64,000 nt of DNA from Microaerobacter geothermalis. Lineage in GTDB: Bacteria > Bacillota > Bacilli > DSM-22679. The stretch spans positions 47,748 to 111,747 of the forward strand of contig NZ_JAKIHL010000005.1 in NCBI RefSeq assembly GCF_021608135.1. Reading direction: 5' to 3'. Below, piece by piece: positions 40,891 to 49,200 of the stretch. The position numbers were made by a program, and so were the translations under genes. The notes beneath the pieces were generated by a model. The model was not told where the DNA came from. It saw only the letters and a program-made list of their open reading frames with translations, and ran no database searches. The first letter of the stretch is position 1. Each line of letters begins with the position of its first letter.

Positions 40891-40910
40891 GTATAATCAC
40901 GAAACAGTTT

Positions 40911-40955
40911 CCCCTTAAGAGTCTATATTTGTTGGAACCTCTTAAGGGGATTTTT
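40911..40955 (+). terminator. Terminator after the ATPase fragment
   Basis: CCCCTTAAGAG (40911-40921) pairs exactly with CTCTTAAGGGG (40939-40949), followed by ATTTTT. Confidence 0.85.
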
Positions 40956-41087
40956 AACATTTTCACCCAAAAAAATGGTTGACGCATCAGAACATATGTT
41001 TTATCTTAATATATAAGAACATAAGTTTGTTTTAGTGATAGAGAAATGGATTATACCCATAAAAACCATATTCGGAGGTGCTTTCTA

Positions 41088-41657
41088 ATGGGCCGTAAGC
41101 CTAGAATTTGGTTACCAGGGGTAACCTATCACGTGGTAAGCAGGGGAAATTGGCGGGAGGAATTATTTCGGGATGAGCAAGATATTTTTGTGTTTTTTGA
41201 ATTGCTGGATGCCGTTGCCGAAAAAGTAACCTTTGAAATGTATGCCTATTGCTTGATGAAGAATCACTTTCATTTGATGCTTTCCACTAGCGAAGAGCCA
41301 CTTTCTAAGTTAATGGCCTTATTAAATAAACGTTATGCTGATTACTACAACAATCGATACTCCCTGTCAGGCCACTTATTTGAGAAACGATACTACAGTG
41401 GGCCAATAAAGGATGAATATGGATTTTTACAGGTAAGCCGGTATATCCATCGAAATCCAGTTGAAGCTAATCTTGTAAAGAGTCCTTCGGATTATCCTTG
41501 GAGCAGCTATCGCTGTTATGTAAAAAGCCGATGGCAAGCCCCCCGAATGGTCGACACAAACAAAGTCCTGAGCAGAATTCCTGGCGATGAAGAATCAAGA
41601 GCCAAAGCTTATAAGAAATACGTAGAAAAGGTTGAGAAGAAGCTGGTAATTGTTTAA
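41088..41657 (+). CDS. REP-associated tyrosine transposase (RAYT, Y1 HUH family)
   Basis: A 189-residue IS200-like single-strand DNA transposase. ATG 41088 sits behind CGGAGGTG; MGRKPRIWLPGVTYHVVSRGNWREELF is the family start. The HUH motif is His60-Phe61-His62 in NHFHLML, and the catalytic Tyr must be one of those in RYADYYNNRY (82-91). GHLFEKRYYSGPI and YIHRNPVEANLV are typical of RAYTs. It has no IS200-type terminal palindromes visible; repeat copies 5 and 6 flank it at 40859 and 41661, as expected of RAYTs and their repeats. It appears intact. Confidence 0.88.
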   Translation: MGRKPRIWLPGVTYHVVSRGNWREELFRDEQDIFVFFELLDAVAEKVTFEMYAYCLMKNHFHLMLSTSEEPLSKLMALLNKRYADYYNNRYSLSGHLFEKRYYSGPIKDEYGFLQVSRYIHRNPVEANLVKSPSDYPWSSYRCYVKSRWQAPRMVDTNKVLSRIPGDEESRAKAYKKYVEKVEKKLVIV

Positions 41658-41660
41658 ATC

Positions 41661-41690
41661 AGGTGCCTGTCACTTTCCGAATTTTGTCGA
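41661..41690 (+). repeat. RAYT-associated-type repeat, copy 6 (behind the RAYT)
   Basis: AGGTGCCTGTCACTTTCCG followed by AATTTTGTCGA, 3 bases after the RAYT stop, in the same orientation as the gene. Confidence 0.85.
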
Positions 41691-41771
41691 TTACAATTAC
41701 TTCTCCTAAACATTCAGTCATTATGATAGTCTATGGATAGGGATTAATAAGTTTTATTTTCGGAGGAACCT

Positions 41772-43649
41772 ATGAAGAGTAACCTTCAATATTTAAAACA
41801 AGAGATGAGGAGATACATCGAGCCTCATATCATTCAACGGGGATACCATTATTACCTTGACAGACAAGTAGAGGATCTTACCATCCATGAGGATTGGATT
41901 GAAGCAACGGTATATGGTAATTATGGCGAGTATACGGTTAGGGTGAATCAGCATGATTTTTCTGACAGTGAATGTGACTGCCCATATGAAGATTACTGCA
42001 AACATATGGCAGCAGTGGTTTACCAGGCCGTGCTGAATCAGATTAAACCTCTAGGCGATCATTCTTCTTCTGCAGAAAATCGCTCTATTTCCGCAACTGA
42101 ACATTCTTCTTCAGTTAGAAACACGGAGGCTTCGGAAAAAGATCAACTCTATCCTGTTATCCAAAATCTTTCACCAGATGAACTAAAGGAAATCTGTTAC
42201 CAATTAACAACAAGCGACCTACAAGTCCGAGAAAAATTCATGCAAATCTTGCAGGAAAGAAAGCGATCAAAACAAATACAGTCTCAAGAAGTCTTATCCT
42301 TAGATTGGGAAGAAGCGATCACCTATTATGAAAAAGAAGTACCTCGAGTATTGAAGGAATGCGAATCATTATTTCAGGAGATGGTTCACACGGAAAATTA
42401 TATATATTCCCACCGTCATTGGGATTATGTTGATGCTCCTGAATGGGATTTTGAACCGGGGATAAAAAGACTTAACCGCTGGGCAGAAGAATTAAAAGTT
42501 CTTGTCTCTAGAGGGCATTGGGTGGCTGGAATAGCAGGACTCATGGTTACGAAACAAAGACTGGAACCCTGGGCAGAGGAATTTGATGATGATTATGGGG
42601 ATAATGATTTGATTTATATCTGTGATGAGTGGGAAGAGCATTTGATTGAAGCCATCAATAGGATCGTTGACTCACCTAATAAAAAAGAAGCGGATACTCT
42701 TCTGAAAAAAATCATGGACTGGATCCTTCAACAATGTCATGGTCAAAATGACTTGATCAGTTGGATGCCGATCATTAGAGAATGTATTCTGGACCTTGCC
42801 ACCTATAATCATTTAAAACGTAGTATTTCAAAATACACACCCAGCTTAATGTCTGAAGAACCCGTTACCTTTCACTCTGAAGAAGGGAGTATCCTATATT
42901 GGTGGATTGGTTTAAGTTTAGAATTTAAAAAGGAACAAGAGGCAATAGAAACAGCATCAAGATTTGAAGAATTCAGCTCTTCTCTAATAACCATGTTTGT
43001 CCAGTATTATGAAAAACATAAACAATGGAACAAAGCCATCGAGTGTTTAACACGAATCATTGAAACCCTCCCAATATACCAAAGCAAACCATACTATGAA
43101 TGGATAATAAGAATTTTTCAGAAGAAGAAGGATGCAGCTTCTGCCCAGTTATGGCGTATCAAAATGTTACTGCAGATCCCTTCATTAGATTTGTTTAAGC
43201 AATGTTTAACCGAATTAAAGGATGACAGTGAAAAACAAATCAAAATAAAGGAATGGTTAAATCATATAAAAGCGAATGAAAGAAATCGACATGATTATAT
43301 TGAAATATTAATATTTTTGGGTGAAATAAAAGAAGCTTGGAAAGAGTTTTCAAAATACCATCGATCACCCGAATATCTTCCATCCTACGCTCAAAAACTT
43401 TATAAGAAGATGGAGGATCAGGATCCAAAACAACTGGTGTCAGTTTATCAGAATTTTGCAGAGTGGTATATCCAGTCAAAAAAACGAGAGGGTTACAAAA
43501 AAGCAGCCAAATGGCTAAAGAATTTGAAAAGGGTGAGCAAAAAAGCGGGACAACAAGACCGATGGGAGAAGTATATTCAAGAACTCCATTCAAAATATCG
43601 CCGTTTTCCCGCACTAATGGAAGAGCTCCGTAAAGTTAATTTGATTTAG
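41772..43649 (+). CDS. SWIM zinc-finger domain protein
   Basis: A 625-residue protein with the SWIM motif CxCx(6)CxH in ECDCPYEDYCKHMAAVVYQ (about residues 73-90), which binds zinc and in relatives mediates DNA or protein contact. The rest is helical, with TPR-like antiparallel repeats toward the C-terminus, rich in charged residues. ATG 41772 follows CGGAGGAACC. Relatives are common in Bacillales and some sit beside SNF2 helicases, but none is here. Function unknown. The stop TAG takes its AG from repeat copy 7. Confidence 0.75.
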   Translation: MKSNLQYLKQEMRRYIEPHIIQRGYHYYLDRQVEDLTIHEDWIEATVYGNYGEYTVRVNQHDFSDSECDCPYEDYCKHMAAVVYQAVLNQIKPLGDHSSSAENRSISATEHSSSVRNTEASEKDQLYPVIQNLSPDELKEICYQLTTSDLQVREKFMQILQERKRSKQIQSQEVLSLDWEEAITYYEKEVPRVLKECESLFQEMVHTENYIYSHRHWDYVDAPEWDFEPGIKRLNRWAEELKVLVSRGHWVAGIAGLMVTKQRLEPWAEEFDDDYGDNDLIYICDEWEEHLIEAINRIVDSPNKKEADTLLKKIMDWILQQCHGQNDLISWMPIIRECILDLATYNHLKRSISKYTPSLMSEEPVTFHSEEGSILYWWIGLSLEFKKEQEAIETASRFEEFSSSLITMFVQYYEKHKQWNKAIECLTRIIETLPIYQSKPYYEWIIRIFQKKKDAASAQLWRIKMLLQIPSLDLFKQCLTELKDDSEKQIKIKEWLNHIKANERNRHDYIEILIFLGEIKEAWKEFSKYHRSPEYLPSYAQKLYKKMEDQDPKQLVSVYQNFAEWYIQSKKREGYKKAAKWLKNLKRVSKKAGQQDRWEKYIQELHSKYRRFPALMEELRKVNLI

Positions 43650-43680
43650 GTGCCTGTCACTTTCCGAATTTTGTCGAAAG
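43648..43680 (+). repeat. RAYT-associated-type repeat, copy 7 (SWIM gene stop)
   Basis: AGGTGCCTGTCACTTTCCG followed by AATTTTGTCGAAAG; its AG completes the TAG stop of the SWIM gene, just as copy 1 does for galE. Confidence 0.85.
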
Positions 43681-43687
43681 GTATAAA

Positions 43688-43710
43688 GGTGAATCATCAA
43701 TTGATTCACC
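43688..43710. other. Palindrome after the SWIM gene
   Basis: GGTGAATCA and TGATTCACC are exact reverse complements with a 5-base loop. No T-run follows, so it may be a weak terminator or a protein site. Confidence 0.4.
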
Positions 43711-43770
43711 CTCTGATTCTAATGTATAATTTTAGGAAGCGACTTAAGTAATCAATGGAGAATCAAGCAA

Positions 43771-44529
43771 ATGAAAACACAAAATATCCAACCCAAAAAT
43801 AAATTTCTCCTCTTCAACATCCCCTTTTCTACATTGGATATGGCTCAAACTTTAAGTGAGATTGAGCGGGCTGTATCGAGAGGGGATTCTTATTTTGTCA
43901 TCACCGCCAACCCAGAATATGTGATGAATGCCAGGACCCAACCGGAATTGATTAGGATCGCTCAAGAAGCTGACTTGGTGACTGCTGATGGGACAGGCAT
44001 TGTCTGGGCTGGAAAACAAATGGGCGTCCATATTCCTGGGCGGGTTACCGGATACGACCTGCTGATTCAATTGCTCAAAAAATGTCAACAAAACCACTGG
44101 AAGATATACATATTGGGCTCATCCCAGGATACATTGAACATTGCAGCAGAGAAATTGGCCGCTGCTTACCCTGATCTTCAAATCGCCGGGAGCCATCATG
44201 GATACTTTGCACCGGAGGAAGAAGCGAAAATTATTTCTGACATTCAGCAAAAACATCCCCACTTTTTATTTGTGGCCATGGGCTCGCCAAAACAGGAATT
44301 ATGGATTGACAGAAACCGCCACCGACTGCCGAATTGTATCATGATGGGAGTGGGAGGCTGTTTTGATGTCATTGCCGGCCGGGTGAAACGGGCTCCGCTG
44401 ATCTGGCAAAAGCTAAACATCGAATGGCTTTACCGGCTCATTCAACAGCCATCCAGATGGAGAAGGATGCTGGCACTTCCCAAGTTTATGGGATTGGTCC
44501 TTTTCTGTAAAAATTCGTCCAAGAAGTGA
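43771..44529 (+). CDS. tagA: WecG/TagA/CpsF-family glycosyltransferase
   Basis: A 252-residue GT26 enzyme. TagA adds N-acetylmannosamine to undecaprenyl-PP-GlcNAc, the second step of wall-polymer linkage-unit synthesis. Family motifs: VITANPEYVMNARTQPEL, TADGTGIVWAGK, RVTGYDLL, YILGSSQDTLNIAAEKL, FVAMGSPKQELWI and GVGGCFDVIAGRVKRAP. ATG 43771 follows ATGGAGAATC, a modest ribosome site. The TagO-like enzyme that makes its substrate is the next gene, so the pair likely begins the secondary cell-wall polymer that SLH domains bind. The donor here is not provable from sequence. Confidence 0.9.
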   Translation: MKTQNIQPKNKFLLFNIPFSTLDMAQTLSEIERAVSRGDSYFVITANPEYVMNARTQPELIRIAQEADLVTADGTGIVWAGKQMGVHIPGRVTGYDLLIQLLKKCQQNHWKIYILGSSQDTLNIAAEKLAAAYPDLQIAGSHHGYFAPEEEAKIISDIQQKHPHFLFVAMGSPKQELWIDRNRHRLPNCIMMGVGGCFDVIAGRVKRAPLIWQKLNIEWLYRLIQQPSRWRRMLALPKFMGLVLFCKNSSKK

Positions 44530-44834
44530 AACTTTTTCCTTTTTCAAACGTCAATAATTTTAGTGATGAAAATGAGATTTAGTGATGCAAATAAGAGCTG
44601 TACGAAGATCCATCATGAGAAATGGAGAGAAGGCTTTTCATTTTCGGAATTCTGCAATTTGGGAGAAATAATTTGCATTTGACGGCAAGAACGCTTTGGG
44701 TGTATAACTGATATCAGCACACCGAATTTAAAAAAACTGAAAAAAATAAACCGGACGTTGAAAGAGAGAAACCGGTTTTAGACCTTACATCCTTTGAAAT
44801 CAGGGTAATGTATGAGAGGGGATTTTATTAAATT
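44530..44834. other. Gene-free gap between tagA and tagO
   Basis: It contains a palindrome CTGATATCAG (44708-44717) inside a larger GGTGT/ACACC inverted pair (44699-44723). I see no open frame with a ribosome site and no clear terminator. The tagO ribosome site AGAGGGGA is at about 44814. Confidence 0.4.
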
Positions 44835-45941
44835 ATGATGGAATACATCATTTTATTTATGGCAGCGATGCTTGCGACTTTTATCACAACTCCGTTAGTA
44901 AAAAAACTGGCCGTTCGCATTGGAGCCGTTGATCAGCCAAATGAAAGAAAAGTACATACCAAAGTGATGCCCCGTTTGGGAGGTTTGGCCATTTATCTGG
45001 GCTTTGCTCTCGTGTATCTGTATATGTACTTTACCGCGTCTGAAACCCATGTGGACACACTCGGAGGAATATTTGTTGGGGGAACCATTATTATGATGAT
45101 TGGAATCCTTGACGACCGTTATCAGCTTTCGCCCAAATGGAAATTCTTCGGGCAAATCGTTGCAGCCGCTGCGGTGGTTCCTTTTGGAATTCAAGTGGAC
45201 TTTGTAAATCTTCCCTTTGATGGGGTTTTGAACTTTAAAACAGACTGGATCAGTATACCCATCACCATATTTTGGATCGTTGCGGTAACGAACGCCATCA
45301 ACCTCATTGATGGCCTTGACGGATTGGCTGCTGGGGTTTCCGCCATTGCCACCGGAACCTTGATGGTGATTGCCTTTGCCATGGGCAATGTTCCTGCAGC
45401 GATGATCAGTGCGATTTTGTTGGGAAGTATCATGGGATTTCTCTATTTTAACTTTTACCCGGCAAAAATTTTTATGGGAGACACGGGGGCCTTGTTTCTA
45501 GGTTACAACCTTGCGGTGTTGTCTCTCTTGGGTTTCAAATCGGTAACCCTGTTTACTTTTATTATTCCGATCCTGGTTTTGGGGGTACCATTATCGGATA
45601 CGTTTTTTGCCATCGTGCGGAGGGTGCTGAATAAAAAGCCGATTTCTGTGGCGGACAAAAGCCATTTACACCACTGTCTCCTTCACCTTGGTTTCTCCCA
45701 TCGACAGACGGTGCTTATGATCTATGGAATAAGCCTGCTGTTTGGAGTGAGCGCGGTGATTTTTTATGAAACCAGAACCTCCCTCTGGATTCCAATTATT
45801 ATTGTGGGCCTCGTGATTATCGCCCTTACGATCGGTGCAGAAATCATCGGCCTAGTTGGAAAACGCCATCGTCCCGTTCTCAGGGCTCTGCGAAAAATCA
45901 AGCGGTTCGGCCAAGGCTTAAAGCCAAAACAGGTAAAATAA
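44835..45941 (+). CDS. tagO: Undecaprenyl-phosphate GlcNAc-1-phosphate transferase (TagO/WecA-like)
   Basis: A 368-residue, multi-spanning enzyme that moves GlcNAc 1-phosphate to undecaprenyl phosphate, starting wall-polymer synthesis. Catalytic motifs of the MraY/WecA superfamily: VHTKVMPRLGG, the Asp pair GILDDRYQL, NAINLIDGLDGLAAG, FMGDTGALFLG and the His-rich cytosolic loop SHLHHCLLHLGFSHRQT. About ten hydrophobic helices are seen. ATG 44835 or 44838 are both plausible. A strong terminator follows. With tagA upstream this supports synthesis of the SLH-binding polymer. Confidence 0.94.
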   Translation: MMEYIILFMAAMLATFITTPLVKKLAVRIGAVDQPNERKVHTKVMPRLGGLAIYLGFALVYLYMYFTASETHVDTLGGIFVGGTIIMMIGILDDRYQLSPKWKFFGQIVAAAAVVPFGIQVDFVNLPFDGVLNFKTDWISIPITIFWIVAVTNAINLIDGLDGLAAGVSAIATGTLMVIAFAMGNVPAAMISAILLGSIMGFLYFNFYPAKIFMGDTGALFLGYNLAVLSLLGFKSVTLFTFIIPILVLGVPLSDTFFAIVRRVLNKKPISVADKSHLHHCLLHLGFSHRQTVLMIYGISLLFGVSAVIFYETRTSLWIPIIIVGLVIIALTIGAEIIGLVGKRHRPVLRALRKIKRFGQGLKPKQVK

Positions 45942-45959
45942 CGTAAGGAAAAACCTATT

Positions 45960-46001
45960 AGAGAGTGGATTATCCCAGAATGGATACCACTCTCTTTTTT
46001 T
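45960..46001 (+). terminator. Terminator after tagO
   Basis: AGAGAGTGG (45960-45968) pairs with CCACTCTCT (45988-45996) around an ATGG-rich loop, and a T-run follows. Confidence 0.85.
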
Positions 46002-46117
46002 GGTTTGAAAAGTTATACAAAAAAATTCTTATCGGTTCATGATATTAGCCGCGAATAATAAATACAAACCGGGCCTATGCTCGGTTTTGGAAAAATTTCT
46101 ATCTGTTTTTGAATATC

Positions 46118-46147
46118 TGTCGACGTATGTCGAGAAATGTCGGAAAA
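46118..46147. promoter_or_regulatory. Three TGTCG repeats with exact 10-bp period before the protease gene
   Basis: TGTCGACGTA, TGTCGAGAAA, TGTCGGAAAA follow each other with no gap at 46118, 46128 and 46138. The core resembles the Spo0A box TGTCGAA. One-turn spacing puts all three on the same helix face, as for a cooperative regulator. They lie ~95-120 bases before the GTG start. Confidence 0.5.
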
Positions 46148-46239
46148 ATATTCTAAAAAATAGAAGGAATTAACAGGCGATATATAGAAATTATTTTGTG
46201 TTCTTGTCACGAGTTTTGCGAAGGAAAGGGGGTGAAGAT

Positions 46240-49200
46240 GTGAGATTTTTGAATAAGACAAGACAAATGAAAAGAAGGGGGAATTACTTAGTGTCAAGTA
46301 CTTTTACACGACTGGTTAGTATATTATTGACCCTGGCATTAGTTATTACACCATTTTCATCGGCTTATGCATTCAACCATGGGTCAATTCAGGAAAGAGA
46401 TGGAGTAGAAATAGCAAAACAATTAAGACAGCAGATTTTGCAGAAACTATCATTGGAAGCAAAATCTCAAAAACTATCGGAAAGATTTGGTAACCTAAAA
46501 AACTTGGGCAATGGATCTATTTCGCCAAGTACCCAATATCAGCCGAATGATAAAGTAAGAGTAATCATAAAACTTGAAGGGTCAGCCGTTGTTGAAGGTC
46601 TTAACCAAATCGGACAAATGTTAAATCGTACTTCTGCTAATACGCTTTCGAAGCTGGAAAAAAATATTAGTAGTGAACAAACAAATCTACTTAACAGTCT
46701 AAAAGTTCAACGTATCAATTTTACAGCTAGAAATCAGTTTAAATACATGCTGAATGCGATAAGTGGGGATGTTTTTTATAAGGATATTCAGAAAATAAAG
46801 AAAATAACGGGAGTTGAAGATGTTCGGATTGCGAATGAATATTATCCTGATAAAACATTCTCCGCTGACCCTGATATGTACTTCAGTGCACCCTTAATTG
46901 GTGCAAATTCAGTATGGCCATCCTACGACGGGGAAGGTACCGTAGTAGCCATCATTGATACCGGGGTAAATTACTTTCATCCTGCCTTTGGCGGATCCGG
47001 TAAAGAAACCCTTAATCTAGGAGATAACCAAGACCGCTCCCCTGTTACTGGTAATGGAGCAGGTTATACGGAGCGAATTATAGGTGGTTATAACTGGGCG
47101 GATGGCAATAATGACATTGTTGATAGAACTTCAAGTCAACATGGGGTACATGTAGCTGGGACAGCAGCAGGATATGATGAATCAGCAATAATTGATGGAA
47201 AGCCATTTAGGGGTGTTGCTCCGAAAGCAAAGATTTTAGCAGAAAAAGTATTTTCAAACGATCCAGATCGTGAAAGTACAACGGCAGATGAATTAATAGC
47301 CGCTATAGAGCATGCCGTATTAAATGGTGCAGATGTCATTAATATGAGTTTGGGATCACCTGCTGGTGCTGTAGTAGCAGATGATCCAGAAATCCTTGCA
47401 GTAGAAAATGCAACAAATGCAGGCGTTGTTGTTACCATATCTGCCGGGAACTCATCATATTCATCAGCTTGGTTGCCATTTGCAAGCAATTCAGATTATG
47501 CAATGGTAGGTTCCCCTAGTATTTCACCATCTTCTATTAGTGTAGCTGCATCTGTTAACGAAAAGGCTCTTTTTGAAGCCTTTACCCTAAGTGAACCAGT
47601 TAGTAGCGAAACCGAGGGGATATATAATTTGAAAGATGTACCGATGATGGCGGCAGGAGCTTTACCTCAGCCTTCAACTTTGGTAGGAAAAGAGTATGAT
47701 CTCGTTTATGCAGGTTTAGGTGCAGCTTCTGATTTTGAAGAAATCGATGTTCAAGGTAAGGTTGCGCTAATTAAAAGAGGTCAGTTCACATTTAGTTCGA
47801 AAGTTCAGAATGCAGCTGACAACGGTGCTGTTGCGGCGATCATTTTCAACAGAGATGATGCTGACGGCTATGTTAGCATGGGTGGTTTTACAGGCAACGA
47901 AGGAATTCCTGCTGCTTTTATATTAGGTGAACATGGACGAACCATTAAAGAGGCATTGGACAGCGGAACGCCATTAAAAGTAACATTTAATGATCAGCCA
48001 GTTGTAGGGGATTTGGCAAAGGACACTATGACGGATTTCTCTTCATGGGGTCCGGAACCCAGCCTTAATTTTAAGCCCACATTAACAGCTCCAGGAGGTA
48101 ATATTTACTCTAGTGTTCGTTATAATGAATATGAAGGTGCTAGTGGAACATCCATGGCTGCGCCACATGTGACCGGAGCATCGGCAGTAGTCATCCAGTC
48201 CTTTAGAGAACGATATCCCGATTTTGATTACACCCCTAACGATATAAGAACAGCCCTGTCTAATACTGCTAAGGTTCTTATGGACCCTAATGCATCCAAT
48301 GAAAATACACCTTACTCTGTTAGGCTGCAAGGGGCTGGTCGTATTCAATTAGATAAAGCGGTTTCTACGGATGTATTTATTACAGGGGATAATGGAGAGG
48401 CTGGAGTTGCTCTTAAGGATTTTGATGCTCAATCCATTACCTTCACCTTAACGGCAAAAAATTTAGCAGATACCGATTATACGTACCAATTAAGGGGAGA
48501 TGCCTATCAGGATGAAACGTTTACAGGTGGAGATGGATTGGAATACAATTCCTTGTCATTAAAACCAATTGAAGGAGCAATTGTTACATTTGAAAATGAA
48601 AGTGTAACAGTCCCTGCAAAAGGTGAAGTTTCATTTGATGTCACTCTAACCTTGCCTGAAGGATTTAAGAAGGACCAATTTGTAGACGGTTGGATATATC
48701 TTACTGCCGATGAAACCCAAAATGCGCCTGATTTGGTGGTACCCTACTTCGGGTATTACGGAGACTGGAACACCCCACCTGTAATTGATGACCATTGGTC
48801 AAAAGAAGATACTTCCTATTATTGGATATCTGGACTCTATGATTGGTACGAAGGGTTCCCGTTAGGAGTTACTTTTGATGAGCTTTATAAGGATGGGTAT
48901 GCAGCATTTTCTCCAAATGGAGATGGGATACAGGAAGCTGTTCTACCGGTATATAGTCTGTTAAGAAATGCAAAATCATTTGAGATTAATATTCTTGACA
49001 GTAATATGAAGAAGATCAGAACCCTGACGAAAGAAAATGACTTGAGAAAAAATACTTATGAATCATCAACTGATGAGCTGTTCACTTCATTTAATGAGTG
49101 GGATGGAACGGTTAATGGTAATCTGGTAGCAGATGGTCAGTATTATGTTCAAACTGTTGTTCAAGCCTATGGAGTAGATGCTGGAGAAAGTCAGGAGTAT

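Noticed and set aside
31276..43680. CRISPR array reading of the ~32-bp repeats
   Set aside because: Copies are hundreds to thousands of bases apart with genes between them, and no cas genes are present.
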